From Kumtagia sp964244725 (GTDB lineage Bacteria > Pseudomonadota > Alphaproteobacteria > Rhizobiales > Rhizobiaceae): DNA of 64,000 nt. Positions 1 through 8,817 of this stretch are shown in pieces (the stretch's first letter is position 1; each line of letters opens with the position of its first letter). The translations under genes and the position numbers were made by a program. A model generated the notes under the pieces. That model was given only the letters and a program-made list of their open reading frames with translations, was not told the DNA's origin and did not search any database. The stretch lies in the NCBI GenBank assembly GCA_964244725.1, contig CAXTJQ010000019.1, forward strand, positions 7,918-71,917. Reading direction: 5' to 3'.

Positions 1-672
1 GAGGTCGACCGAAGGAAACGGGAGTTCCGCGGTCTGGGCATCCGCCGCCGGCGGAGCGTTCGCAGGCGCATCGGCCGCGATGGGCTGGCGATGCGGGCGG
101 CGCTCGCGATTGGGCCTGCCGCCGGAAGGCTGGCTCGGCGCCGCGGTGTTGAGCGCGACCTCGGCCGGCATCCCGTCGATCACGGGCTGCGGCCCGGAGC
201 CGTTGATCGCATGCATCTGCGGCGCGGGCGCGTAGGCCTGTGGGGGCTGCTGTTGCTGCGGCGGCTCGGCGGGAGTGTTGCCGCCATCGAACGAATAGGA
301 CCCTTCGTCCATGTCGTCATCCATGTCGTCGCGGACCGGATGGACCTGCTGCACCGCGAACTGCGCCTGCGCCGCGGCGATGATGCGATTGTAATGTTCC
401 GCATGCTGGAGATAGTTTTCCGCCATGACCCGGTCGCCGGAACTCGTCGCATCGCGCGCGAGGGTCGTGTATTTCTCGGCAATCTGCTGCGCCGATCCCC
501 GGATCTTGACGTCCGGACCGTTGCTTTCGTAGTTGCGCGTCAGCGGGTTAGGGCCTTTGCGATTGTTGTTGTTATTATTATTGTTATTATTATTATTGCT
601 GTTGTTATTGTTGCCGCCGCCACCGCCGTTGTTACGGCCGCGCATGCGCCTATTCTGCTGTTGTGGCCTCAT
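1..672 (-). CDS. DUF4167 domain-containing protein (3' end outside window)
   Basis: The gene starts at the ATG at 672 and runs leftward off the window, so only the first 224 codons are seen. The protein opens with a short basic segment, then an asparagine-rich low-complexity run (about residues 21-37, nearly all Asn). A conserved block containing NPLTRNYESNGPD and GSAQQIAEKY follows; this is the hallmark of the DUF4167 family of Rhizobiales. The remainder is Pro/Gln-rich and probably disordered. In this order the gene normally follows prmC, as here. Its function is unknown; an RNA- or nucleoid-related role has been suggested only from its basic, disordered character, and that is inference. 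Confidence 0.85.
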   Translation of the reverse strand, partial: MRPQQQNRRMRGRNNGGGGGNNNNSNNNNNNNNNNNNRKGPNPLTRNYESNGPDVKIRGSAQQIAEKYTTLARDATSSGDRVMAENYLQHAEHYNRIIAAAQAQFAVQQVHPVRDDMDDDMDEGSYSFDGGNTPAEPPQQQQPPQAYAPAPQMHAINGSGPQPVIDGMPAEVALNTAAPSQPSGGRPNRERRPHRQPIAADAPANAPPAADAQTAELPFPSVDL

Positions 673-975
673 TAGACTCTCTTCGATTTGAAATAAGCTT
701 GCGAGCGGGCAAGGCTCGCGGGCCAGCCGTCTCGATCTTCTAAGACGATGGTCGCCCACACCGTTTGCGTTGGCGTCACAAGCCATCCTGTTCGGTTCGC
801 AGCACGAACCGGACGATCCCCATACGAAGCTCAGCGTTTCCGACGCAAAAGGCAGTTATTTCAGGGAACCGAATCTCTGACAGCACTGCCTGCTTCGTTT
901 CATCCGGTGGATTGACCCTATCCGCATTCCGCATTGTTGCCAAGAGGTATTTAGTTTTCATGAAAAGACGGCTGA
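673..975. other. Intergenic region between prmC and DUF4167
   Basis: About 300 bases without a convincing gene. A 61-codon open frame on the minus strand (776-961) has no ribosome site or family resemblance. The stretch probably holds the promoter and leader of the DUF4167 gene. I see no obvious hairpin terminator. Confidence 0.5.
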
Positions 976-1848
976 TTATGCGCGTCCGAAGATCAGAACC
1001 CGATCATGGCCGCTCAGATCCCGGTGAGCCGACATGAAGTCGAAGCCATTGCGGGCGAAGATGTCCGAAACGTCGTTTCTCTGATCGAACCCGATCTCCA
1101 GCCCGACCAGACCGGCGTCTTCCAGCACGAGCATCGCCCCTGCGGCGATGCGGCGGTAGGCATCCAGCCCGTCATTCCCGCCATCGAGCGCCAGCAGCGG
1201 ATCGTGATCGCGGACTTCGGCGTCGAGGTCGTCGATCTCGGAGCGCCTTATGTAAGGAGGGTTGGAGACGATCACATCCCACGAGCCCGAAACACGCTCG
1301 AACCAATCCGACCGCAGGGCGGAGAACCGATCCCCCATGCCGAGCCGAATGGCGTTTTCCCGCGCCGTATCGAGCGCCGCCTGCGAGCGATCGACACCTG
1401 TGGCGGTCGCTGCCGGCGCCTGGTGGAGCAGCGCCAGCGCGATCGCCCCTGTGCCGGTTCCAAGGTCAAGGATGCGGCATTTCCCTTTTTGCGCGACGAT
1501 CGCGCGCACCGGCGGAAGCATCGCGTCGACCACTGTCTCCGTGTCCGGCCTGGGCTCGAGCGTGGCCGGCGAAAGCATCAGATCGAGGCCGTAGAAAGGT
1601 CGAAACCCCAGAATGCGGTAGAGCGGTTCGCCGGCGGCCCGCCTGGCGACCGCCCGCCGGATCCGGTCCCCGATCGCGCCCGAAACCGGCGACGCCGGCT
1701 CGGTCAGCATCTGCGTGCGGCTCGCGCCGGTCAACTGCTCGACCAGCAGGCGCGCATCCAGACCAGGGTCCGCGCCCCCGGCATCGCGCAGCCGCCGGAT
1801 GCTTTCCCGCAGGATCGCTTCCAGCGATGTTTCGTTTCCGTCAACCAT
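976..1848 (-). CDS. prmC: Peptide chain release factor N5-glutamine methyltransferase
   Basis: PrmC methylates the Gln of the GGQ motif in release factors RF1 and RF2, using S-adenosylmethionine, and so raises termination efficiency. The 290-aa protein has the PrmC N-terminal helical domain (about 1-90) and a class I methyltransferase fold with the SAM loop LDLGTGTG at 127-134. The catalytic NPPY motif lies at 196-199, where the substrate glutamine binds. Length is normal for the family. The start overlaps the end of prfA by 8 bp, so enzyme and substrate are translationally coupled, the standard bacterial arrangement. Confidence 0.96.
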   Translation of the reverse strand: MVDGNETSLEAILRESIRRLRDAGGADPGLDARLLVEQLTGASRTQMLTEPASPVSGAIGDRIRRAVARRAAGEPLYRILGFRPFYGLDLMLSPATLEPRPDTETVVDAMLPPVRAIVAQKGKCRILDLGTGTGAIALALLHQAPAATATGVDRSQAALDTARENAIRLGMGDRFSALRSDWFERVSGSWDVIVSNPPYIRRSEIDDLDAEVRDHDPLLALDGGNDGLDAYRRIAAGAMLVLEDAGLVGLEIGFDQRNDVSDIFARNGFDFMSAHRDLSGHDRVLIFGRA

Positions 1849-2920
1849 CCAGGCCGATATCGGCGAGCAATTTCGACTGATGGTCCGAGACCAGGGCCGA
1901 GACGATCTCGTCGAGGTCGCCCATCATCACCCTGTCGAGCTTGTAGAGGGTAAGGTTGATGCGGTGGTCGGTCACTCGCCCCTGCGGAAAATTGTAGGTG
2001 CGGATGCGTTCCGACCGGTCGCCGGACCCGACCTGCGACCGGCGCGATTCGGAACGCTCCTCGTCCGCCTTGCTGCGCTCCATGTCGTAGAGACGCGCGC
2101 GCAGGATCTGCATCGCCCGGGCGCGGTTCTGGTGTTGCGACTTCTCGGCCTGCACGACCATGACGCCGGTCGGCAGATGGGTGATGCGGACGGCCGAATC
2201 GGTGGTGTTGACGTGCTGGCCCCCCGCTCCCGATGCGCGCATCGTGTCGATTCGAATATCTTCCGGCCGGATGTCGATGTCGACGTCCTCGGCTTCCGGC
2301 AGCACGGCCACCGTCGCCGCCGACGTATGGATGCGGCCGCTGCCCTCGGTTTCGGGCACGCGCTGAACGCGATGGACCCCCGACTCGAATTTGAGATCGG
2401 CGAAGACCCCCCGGCCCGACACGGTCGCGATGATCTCCTTGAAGCCGCCCATCTCGCCGTCGCTCGCCGAAGCGACCTCGACCTTCCAGCCCTTGGCGAC
2501 CGCGTAGCGCTCGTACATCCGGAAGAGATCGCCGGCAAACAGCGCCGCCTCGTCGCCCCCGGTGCCGGCGCGGATTTCGAGGATGGCGTTCTTGGTATCG
2601 GCCGAATCCTTGGGCAGGAGCAAAATCTGGATGTCTTTCTCGAGCCCGTCGATCCGCGCCTCGACCTCGGGACGCTCGATCTCGGCCAGTTCGCGCATGT
2701 CGCCGTCGGTCGATCTGTCGGCAAGCAGGCCCGAGAGGTCCGCAAGCTCGCGCTCGGCGTCGCGCAGGCCCCTGATCTTGCCGACCATGTCCTGAAGCTC
2801 GGAATATTCCGACGCCATGCGGACATAGGCCTCCGGCTCGACCCCGGCCGACATCTGCGCCTCGAGCATCTCGAAGCGCTTGACCATCTGGTCCATCCGG
2901 TCTTGCGGCAGGCGGCTCAT
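1841..2920 (-). CDS. prfA: Peptide chain release factor 1
   Basis: RF1 recognises UAA and UAG in the ribosomal A site and triggers peptidyl-tRNA hydrolysis. The 359-aa protein carries the catalytic GGQ at 233-235 within GAGGQHVNTTDSAVR. The stop-codon-reading tripeptide P-E-T lies at 189-191, a P-x-T variant of the classical PAT that fits RF1 rather than RF2 (which has SPF). Length matches the family. The gene lies 10 bp downstream of ptsP and overlaps prmC, so all three are probably cotranscribed leftward. Confidence 0.97.
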   Translation of the reverse strand: MSRLPQDRMDQMVKRFEMLEAQMSAGVEPEAYVRMASEYSELQDMVGKIRGLRDAERELADLSGLLADRSTDGDMRELAEIERPEVEARIDGLEKDIQILLLPKDSADTKNAILEIRAGTGGDEAALFAGDLFRMYERYAVAKGWKVEVASASDGEMGGFKEIIATVSGRGVFADLKFESGVHRVQRVPETEGSGRIHTSAATVAVLPEAEDVDIDIRPEDIRIDTMRASGAGGQHVNTTDSAVRITHLPTGVMVVQAEKSQHQNRARAMQILRARLYDMERSKADEERSESRRSQVGSGDRSERIRTYNFPQGRVTDHRINLTLYKLDRVMMGDLDEIVSALVSDHQSKLLADIGLDG

Positions 2921-2930
2921 GGAAAAGCCG

Positions 2931-5201
2931 TCACAGAGGCACGCCGTGATCGTGCGCGAAGGTTTGCAGCAACGCGCGCATCGGCAGGCGCGCGCTGTGG
3001 CCGGCGAGGTTTTCGTCCAGGAACGCAGTCAGGTTGTTGACCGAAACCTCGGTCAGCATCGCCTTGACCGGCCCGATCGAGGCCGCGGACATCGAGATCG
3101 AACGGTAACCGATGCCGATCAGCGCCATCGCCGAGATCGGCCGCCCGGCCAGTTCGCCGCACAGCGTCACGGGCGTGCCGCTGCGCAGCCCGGCGTCGGC
3201 GATCTGCTTCAGGACCCGCAGGAACGGCACAGACAGCGTATCGAAGCGATCTGACAGGCGCGAGTTGCCGCGGTCCGTCGCCATCACGAACTGGAACAGA
3301 TCGTTCGACCCGACCGAGACGAAATCGACCGTCTTCATCAGTTCGTCGAGCTGCCACAGCAGGGACGGGACTTCGAGCATCGCCCCGATCTTGAGGCTGG
3401 TCGGCAGATGGTGACCGAAGCGCGAGAGATGCCGCACCTCGCGATCGATGATTTCGCGTGCTTGCGCGATCTCGCCGAGTTCTGTGACCATCGGCAGCAT
3501 CAGCTTGAGCTCGCGTCCGCCCGCCGCCCGCAGCAGCGCGCGGATTTGCGTGCGCATCAGGCCCGGGCGGTCGAGCGTCAGCCGGATCGCGCGCCAGCCC
3601 AGCGCCGGGTTCTCCTCGGCCATCGCCTCCTTGAAATACGGCAGCACCTTGTCGCCGCCGATGTCCAATGTACGAAACGTCACCGCCTTCCCCCGCGCCG
3701 CGTCCAGCACGTCGCGGTAGAGGCGCTCCTGCGCCTCGGCGCGCGGAAACGTCGAGGCGACCATGAACTGAAGCTCGGTGCGGAACAGGCCGATGCCTCC
3801 TGCCCCAGCCTCTCCGAGCTGCGGCAAGTCGACCGCGAGGCCCGCATTCATCATCAGCTCGACCGCGACGCCATCCTTCGAAACCGAAGGCATCTTGCGC
3901 AATTCGCGGTAGAGTTGCTGCCGCTTCGCGCGGAACCGCACTTTTTCGGCATAAGCGGACTCGATGTCCTGCTGCGGCCGCAGATGCAGAGAGCCGTTCT
4001 CACCGTCGACGATGATCGCATCGCCGTTTTCCGACATCGAGACCACGCCCTTGAGCTGGCCGACCACCGGAATGCCCATCGCGCGCGCCACGATCACCAC
4101 ATGGCTGGTCGCCGCGCCGTCCTCGAGCACCAGCCCGCGCAGCTTTTCGCGCGGATAGTCGAGGAGTTCCGCAGCCCCCATCGAGCGCGCGACGATGATC
4201 GCATCCTTTGGCAATGACGCCGCGACATCGTCTGCCGAACGGCCCATCAACTGCCGCAGCAGCCGGTTGGCGAGATCGTCGAAATCGCTCATGCGCTCGC
4301 GCATGTACGGGTCGGTCATATGCACCAGGCGCGCCCGCATGTCGCTCTGCACCTTTTCGACCGCGGCCTCCGCCGTCAGGCCGTTGCGGATCGCCTCCTC
4401 GAGCCGGCGCACCCAGCCGCGATCGTTGGCGAACATCCGGTAGGCCTCGAGCACATCGCGATGCTCGCCCTCGAACGCCACCTCGCGCCGCGACAGCATG
4501 CTGTCGATCGACAGCCGCAGCGAGCCCAGCGACCCGTCGAGACGCTGAATTTCCGCGTCCGAATCCTCGTTGAACAGGTTGGTCACGACGATGCGCGGCT
4601 CGTGCAGCACGATGTGCCCAAGCCCGACGCCGTCGTTGAATGACAGGCCGGTGAAGGTCACCGGCCGGCGCAGGTCGAGTTCCATTCCCGGCCGAGAAAG
4701 CCGCGCGAGGTCGCCCGTCGCGATCACTTCGGCGATGACCATGGCGGTGGTTTCGAGCGCCTCGATCTCGTCGTCGCGGTAGGTTCGCATCGTGCGGTTC
4801 TGCACCACGAGCACGCCGAGCGTCCTGCCCGCCCGCAGCACGGGCACGCCGAGGAACGAGCGATAAATCTCCTCGCCCGTCTCCGGCAGATAGGCGAAGG
4901 CCGGATGCTCCTGCGCGTTCGAAAGGTTGAGAGCGCGCGCGCTGGCGGCGATGGTGCCGACCAGGCCCTGGCCGAGACGCAACTGGGCGTGGTGCACGGC
5001 GTTGGGGTTGAGGCCCTCGGTTGCGTAGAGTTCGAGGACGGAATCCGCGCGTAGCACGTAAAGCGAGCAGACCTCGGCCACCATATTTCGCGCGATGTCG
5101 CGCACGATCTGGTCAAGCCGTTCCTGCGGCTCGAGCGCTTCGGCCATGAGTTCGCGCAGCCGCCGCAGAAGGACGCGTGGGCCGACGACCGAATCCCGCA
5201 T
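2931..5201 (-). CDS. ptsP: Phosphoenolpyruvate-protein phosphotransferase PtsP (enzyme I-Ntr)
   Basis: First enzyme of the nitrogen phosphotransferase system: it autophosphorylates from PEP and passes phosphate to NPr and then EIIA-Ntr, a regulatory rather than sugar-transport cascade. An N-terminal GAF domain (about residues 15-160) is followed by the enzyme I N-terminal, phosphohistidine and PEP-binding TIM-barrel domains. The active histidine is in GAATSHVVIVAR (His about 367); DIGGDKVLPYF and the C-terminal SVGSNDLFQFVMATDR are PEP-domain signatures. I chose the ATG at 5201 (MRDSVVGPRV), which has a GAGGA ribosome site and matches family N-termini, rather than the upstream ATG at 5231 that overlaps lysC. 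The usual lysC-ptsP-prfA order is kept. Confidence 0.95.
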   Translation of the reverse strand: MRDSVVGPRVLLRRLRELMAEALEPQERLDQIVRDIARNMVAEVCSLYVLRADSVLELYATEGLNPNAVHHAQLRLGQGLVGTIAASARALNLSNAQEHPAFAYLPETGEEIYRSFLGVPVLRAGRTLGVLVVQNRTMRTYRDDEIEALETTAMVIAEVIATGDLARLSRPGMELDLRRPVTFTGLSFNDGVGLGHIVLHEPRIVVTNLFNEDSDAEIQRLDGSLGSLRLSIDSMLSRREVAFEGEHRDVLEAYRMFANDRGWVRRLEEAIRNGLTAEAAVEKVQSDMRARLVHMTDPYMRERMSDFDDLANRLLRQLMGRSADDVAASLPKDAIIVARSMGAAELLDYPREKLRGLVLEDGAATSHVVIVARAMGIPVVGQLKGVVSMSENGDAIIVDGENGSLHLRPQQDIESAYAEKVRFRAKRQQLYRELRKMPSVSKDGVAVELMMNAGLAVDLPQLGEAGAGGIGLFRTELQFMVASTFPRAEAQERLYRDVLDAARGKAVTFRTLDIGGDKVLPYFKEAMAEENPALGWRAIRLTLDRPGLMRTQIRALLRAAGGRELKLMLPMVTELGEIAQAREIIDREVRHLSRFGHHLPTSLKIGAMLEVPSLLWQLDELMKTVDFVSVGSNDLFQFVMATDRGNSRLSDRFDTLSVPFLRVLKQIADAGLRSGTPVTLCGELAGRPISAMALIGIGYRSISMSAASIGPVKAMLTEVSVNNLTAFLDENLAGHSARLPMRALLQTFAHDHGVPL

Positions 5202-5227
5202 GTTCCTCGTCTCCAGACCGGCCGCGA

Positions 5228-6523
5228 TCAACGCCCCAACTGCAAATCCCGCTGCAGGTTGCTTCCGCTCTCATGCTTATCGAGGCCGTAGACGGAATGC
5301 AAAGTTCGAACGGCGAGTTCCGTGTAGGCGCCGTCGATCAGGATCGAGATTTTGATTTCCGAAGTCGTAATGGCGCGGATGTTGATGCTCTTGTCAGCCA
5401 GCGCCTTGAAGGCGGTCGCGGCGACGCCCGCATGGCTGCGCATTCCGATGCCGATCACCGAAATCTTCGACATGCCGTCGTCGTGCTGCAACACGTCGAA
5501 CCCCACGGTGGCTTTGATTTCCTCCAGAACCACAAGTGCTTTGCCGACATCGCCGGACGGGACGGTGAAGGTCATGTCGGTGAGCTTGCCGTCCTCCGAA
5601 ATGTTCTGGACGATCATGTCGACGTTGATGTTGGCGGCGGCCAGCGGGCCGAAGATCCCTGCCGCCACGCCGGGACGGTCTGACACCCGTCTCAGAGAAA
5701 CCTGCGCCTCGTCCTTGGCATAGGCGATACCGGTGACGACTTCGTGTTCCACGATCTCTTCCTCGTCGCAAATGAGCGTTCCGGGCGGATTTTCGAAATC
5801 CTCCATCCCGGGGGTGTCCGGGTCGTCGAAGGATGACCGCACGAAGGTGCGCACCCGGTGCACCATCGCAAGCTCGACGGAGCGAACTTGCAGCACCTTG
5901 GCGCCGAGCGAGGCCATTTCGAGCATTTCCTCGAACGAGATTTTGGCTAGCCTGCGCGCCTTGGGCTCGATGCGCGGATCGGTCGTATAGACCCCGTCGA
6001 CGTCGGTATAGATGTCGCAGCGGTCGGCATGGACGGCGGCGGCGATAGCCACCGCGCTCGTATCCGATCCGCCGCGCCCGAGCGTCGAGATGCGGTTGTC
6101 CGGCGCGATGCCCTGGAAGCCGGCGATGACCGCGACCTGCCCTTCGCCGAAACGTTTGATCAGAAACGCGCCGTCGATCTCGGCAATGCGCGCCGCGCCG
6201 TGCGCGTTGTCGGTGCGGATCGGGATCTGCCAGCCCTGCCACGAGCGCGCGTGCACGCCGATATGCTGCAGCGCGATGGCGAGAAGGCCCGCCGTTACCT
6301 GCTCGCCCGAGGCGACGACGGCGTCGTATTCGCGCGCGTCGTGCATCGGCGAGGCTTCGCGCGTCCAGGCGACGAGTTCGTTCGTTTTACCCGACATCGC
6401 CGAAACGACGACTGCGACCTCATGGCCCGCATCGACCTCGCGTTTGACATGGCGCGCGACGTTTCGGATGCGACCGATGTCGGCGACGGACGTTCCGCCG
6501 AATTTCATCACGATACGCGACAT
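5228..6523 (-). CDS. lysC: Aspartate kinase
   Basis: Catalyses ATP-dependent phosphorylation of L-aspartate, the first step towards lysine, methionine, threonine and diaminopimelate. The N-terminal kinase domain opens with KFGGTSVAD at residues 6-14 and contains STLGRGGSDTSA and DGVYTTDPR. The C-terminal part holds two ACT domains (TGIAYAKDEAQVSL and SVIGIGMRSHAGVA), through which lysine/threonine feedback inhibition normally acts. I start at the ATG at 6523 (MSRIVMKFGG), giving 431 aa. The 50 extra codons upstream are arginine-rich, lack family similarity and reach into the intergenic region. No strong Shine-Dalgarno precedes the chosen ATG. Confidence 0.95.
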   Translation of the reverse strand: MSRIVMKFGGTSVADIGRIRNVARHVKREVDAGHEVAVVVSAMSGKTNELVAWTREASPMHDAREYDAVVASGEQVTAGLLAIALQHIGVHARSWQGWQIPIRTDNAHGAARIAEIDGAFLIKRFGEGQVAVIAGFQGIAPDNRISTLGRGGSDTSAVAIAAAVHADRCDIYTDVDGVYTTDPRIEPKARRLAKISFEEMLEMASLGAKVLQVRSVELAMVHRVRTFVRSSFDDPDTPGMEDFENPPGTLICDEEEIVEHEVVTGIAYAKDEAQVSLRRVSDRPGVAAGIFGPLAAANINVDMIVQNISEDGKLTDMTFTVPSGDVGKALVVLEEIKATVGFDVLQHDDGMSKISVIGIGMRSHAGVAATAFKALADKSINIRAITTSEIKISILIDGAYTELAVRTLHSVYGLDKHESGSNLQRDLQLGR

Positions 6524-6748
6524 GGAAAAGCGTTCGACCCGCCGGATTGTCTGGGCTCGCTGGAAGCCGTGAAAAGGTCGGCGGCGCGCTGACCATCCGC
6601 CCCGAGTGCGCGCCTCCATAGCCAAGTCTCGAAAGCCACGCAAGACGACGCGGATCGGCGTTCGCATTTGCACTGATCGCCCGATGTCTATCCCCGGTCA
6701 GAAATCCGGTTGGCGAAAACGTCGCGACCCTTTATGTCTCTCCAGGTC

Positions 6749-6825
6749 GGTCCCGTAGCTCAGTAGGATAGAGCGCAAGATTCCTAATCTTGAGGCCACT
6801 GGTTCGAATCCAGTCGGGATCGCCA
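6749..6825 (+). tRNA. tRNA-Arg (anticodon CCT)
   Basis: A 77-base cloverleaf. The acceptor strands GGTCCCG and CGGGATC pair with one G-T. The D arm is bounded by GCTC/GAGC. The anticodon stem CAAGA/TCTTG encloses the loop TTCCTAA, giving CCT. The T arm ACTGG-TTCGAAT-CCAGT is perfect and the 3' CCA is encoded. It reads AGG codons as arginine. Its 3' half is the left attachment site of the adjoining mobile element, which leaves the tRNA intact. Confidence 0.97.
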
Positions 6826-6826
6826 G
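6786..6826 (+). repeat. attL: 41-bp direct repeat, 3' part of tRNA-Arg
   Basis: From the second half of the anticodon loop to one base beyond the encoded CCA, these 41 bases are identical to 19536-19576. The two sequences diverge immediately outside. Such a repeat, with an integrase gene next to one copy, is the classic footprint of site-specific integration into a tRNA 3' end. Confidence 0.93.
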
Positions 6827-6942
6827 CGTTTCCGCAGGTTGCTGCGGAACGACGCGTGAACGGATTGTGTTGTGCGGAAAAACGTGCGGATCGTTTATCC
6901 GCACGGCTTGCTCGCGGGCGCGTTGGCGCGCAGGATCGGGAC

Positions 6943-7116
6943 ATGCAACTTGGCTACCAGATCATCGTGCTTGTGTGGATGTTTGGTGGTTTTTTTCAAA
7001 TCATCCGATCACGCGTTAAGGGCCGCGCGAAGGACGTAGCAGTGTGGGTCTGGATCGGCGTGTTGGTAGTCGCGGCTATCGTTCACGGCGTCATTTTCGA
7101 CACGCTCGCCGATTGA
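6943..7116 (+). CDS. Small two-helix membrane protein (57 aa)
   Basis: Starts MQLGYQIIVLVWMFGG at the ATG at 6943, preceded by an AGGA-type ribosome site. Two hydrophobic segments (about residues 4-19 and 30-49) flank a basic loop (RSRVKGRAK), so the protein is probably a small inner-membrane hairpin. It is the first gene inside the element and converges with the GHKL ATPase gene, whose annotated 3' end overlaps it by 26 bp. No family recognised. The longer frame that begins within the tRNA is not a plausible start. Confidence 0.55.
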   Translation: MQLGYQIIVLVWMFGGFFQIIRSRVKGRAKDVAVWVWIGVLVVAAIVHGVIFDTLAD

Positions 7117-8809
7117 TCATATGCCAAATTCCGCGTCGCCGTCGCCTTCGTAGAACGCGATCATCTTGGCGATGCCCGAGTCGGCCATTTCCGGATGCGT
7201 CGCCAGGTAGTGCTTCAGGATGTTGGTGGCCGACTGCGGTCGTATCGCATTTCGCAACGAGATCATCCGGTTTTACCGGCTTGGACGTTCCATCGGACTG
7301 ATCCTCAAAACATGCAATGATCAATGGAATTTTCGTACCTGACGCAACCGAGAGCTCAAGTTTTCCCCGCTCCAAGATCACACGATCAATTCGAGAACCG
7401 AACGGTCTCTTCTCCCGAACATCTCGGTCGCCTTGCCCCTTGTTACCGCGCTTACTGCCTGCCCCTTCGTTGGCATCATCACCGGACGCATCTCGCTGAT
7501 CTAGAAAGTCACGCATCAGATCGCGAAATGCCTTAAGAGCCTTTCGCGCGCGCTCTTGTTCTTGAGGGGCGGTTTCGGTCGCTTGAGCCTGTTGGATCTT
7601 GATGGCTAGGTCTTTGACTTGATCAACGACCCAAGCTTCGAGGGCACGAACAAGCGGGGTGTCAGCTAGATAATTGCGATCCGCTCCCAATAGATGTTCA
7701 TCGATCAGCGCGGGACAATCGAGCCTGCCTCCTATGAAATAGACCGCCGGCATAGCCAAGCCGAGCGCCGGAAGCGGCCAATTCGCGACATTGTTCCTCG
7801 AGTTCCACAAACGCAGGACGTTCCTGGCTTTCAAATCCTCTGAAAGCGACAGATTGCTCTTCGTTGTTTCCAGCCTCAGCTTCCCACTCGACTGCGTTGG
7901 CAGGCTGATGGTTACACTTTCCTTTGTGCTCGGATCGGTCAGAATATCGGGAATGGCAATTTCAAGGGGCTGCTCAAAGCCGGGATACGGATCAAGCCCC
8001 GAAATTTGCAGCGGGCCACCCTTGATGGGGCTCCCATCAACAATCAGCCAGACATCGCATGTCTCAAGCGTCAGAGCAGTTTGCCCATGATCCATGATCA
8101 AGTCGGCAAGGCGACTGACGCGTGTATCCATGCCGTCTATACGCGCCTTGATCCATTCGGCGACTTGGTCAACTGTGATTGCGGTAAAGGCTTTGCGTTT
8201 TAGGAATGCAGCCTGCACGGCAGATGGCAGGCCACCTACGGCAAGGTTGAAATTGTGCAAGAATTGGTCGAGCCGGTTGGTTGGACTTGATTCGGCGATA
8301 TTGTCGAGCCGTACCCCATTCTCGACGCCAAAACCCGGCTTGTATCGAACGGCACTATCATCGTTCTGATAACCCATTCGTGTGTATTTTCCGTCGCAGC
8401 ACGACTCCATCGTTGCGGTCTTGGATGCGCCGCGGACCATAAAGGCTTTGCCGCCGTTGCCATGGCCGGCTTCAATCTGATCAGCAAGCGATTGGCGCGC
8501 TCCCTGCTTGCCTGACCATATCTTCCAGTGTTCGAAATCTTCTGCCTTGGCGCCTGCGAAATCGAGGACTCCGAGCTTTCTGTTCTTGGTGTCAATCAAA
8601 ATAGCGATTTGTCGATCGCTATGATCATCAATACCGAGGCGGAGATACTGATCTTTTGAGTTCTTAACTAGCTCTGGGAGCCCATCTCGCACTTGAGCGA
8701 AACGGCCAAGTAGTTGATCGAGTGTGTGCTCAATATCAATGGGAACATCATTGGAAAATTCGAACATGCCAGCCCCATCATGTTTGATTTTCATGAGCGC
8801 ACTCATCAT
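7091..8809 (-). CDS. GHKL (Hsp90/MutL-fold) ATPase-like protein, possible defence component
   Basis: A 572-aa protein whose first 125 residues carry degenerate but ordered GHKL motifs: the N-box ELVKNSKDQ (46-54), a VLDFAG motif (about 81-86) where the ATP-contacting Asp of DxGxG is expected, and the lid-like glycine stretch GHGNGGKAF (115-123). The middle and C-terminal parts match nothing I know; a Gln/Glu/Arg-rich, possibly coiled segment lies near 400-450. I chose the ATG at 8809, behind GAGAGG, over a TTG at 8821 that overlaps the upstream 89-aa gene; the pair form an operon. Base composition is clearly lower in GC than the rest of the element. The last ~55 residues in this frame are arginine-rich and look out of frame (see 7117-7266). 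GHKL ATPases of this type occur in MORC- and MutL-like defence genes; a defence role here is inference. Confidence 0.7.
   Translation of the reverse strand: MMSALMKIKHDGAGMFEFSNDVPIDIEHTLDQLLGRFAQVRDGLPELVKNSKDQYLRLGIDDHSDRQIAILIDTKNRKLGVLDFAGAKAEDFEHWKIWSGKQGARQSLADQIEAGHGNGGKAFMVRGASKTATMESCCDGKYTRMGYQNDDSAVRYKPGFGVENGVRLDNIAESSPTNRLDQFLHNFNLAVGGLPSAVQAAFLKRKAFTAITVDQVAEWIKARIDGMDTRVSRLADLIMDHGQTALTLETCDVWLIVDGSPIKGGPLQISGLDPYPGFEQPLEIAIPDILTDPSTKESVTISLPTQSSGKLRLETTKSNLSLSEDLKARNVLRLWNSRNNVANWPLPALGLAMPAVYFIGGRLDCPALIDEHLLGADRNYLADTPLVRALEAWVVDQVKDLAIKIQQAQATETAPQEQERARKALKAFRDLMRDFLDQRDASGDDANEGAGSKRGNKGQGDRDVREKRPFGSRIDRVILERGKLELSVASGTKIPLIIACFEDQSDGTSKPVKPDDLVAKCDTTAVGHQHPEALPGDASGNGRLGHRQDDRVLRRRRRRGIWHMINRRACRK
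7117..7266 (-). other. Alternative-frame 49-codon ORF at the ATPase 3' end
   Basis: In the other frame over the ATPase tail lies an ATG-started 49-codon ORF (MISLRNAIRPQSATNILKHY, then LATHPEMADS, ending GDGDAEFGI). Its codons are strongly G/C at third positions and the peptide looks like a natural acidic C-terminus. The overlapping ATPase frame reads an implausible arginine-rich tail. This could be the true ATPase C-terminus reached by a frameshift, or the 3' remnant of another gene joined by deletion. A TAA in this frame just upstream of the ATG argues for the remnant. No ribosome site precedes the ATG. Confidence 0.45.
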
Positions 8810-8817
8810 AAAACCTC

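Noticed and set aside
6524..6748. Lysine riboswitch upstream of lysC
   Set aside because: No lysine-box features are visible, and alphaproteobacterial lysC control is normally allosteric through the ACT domains.
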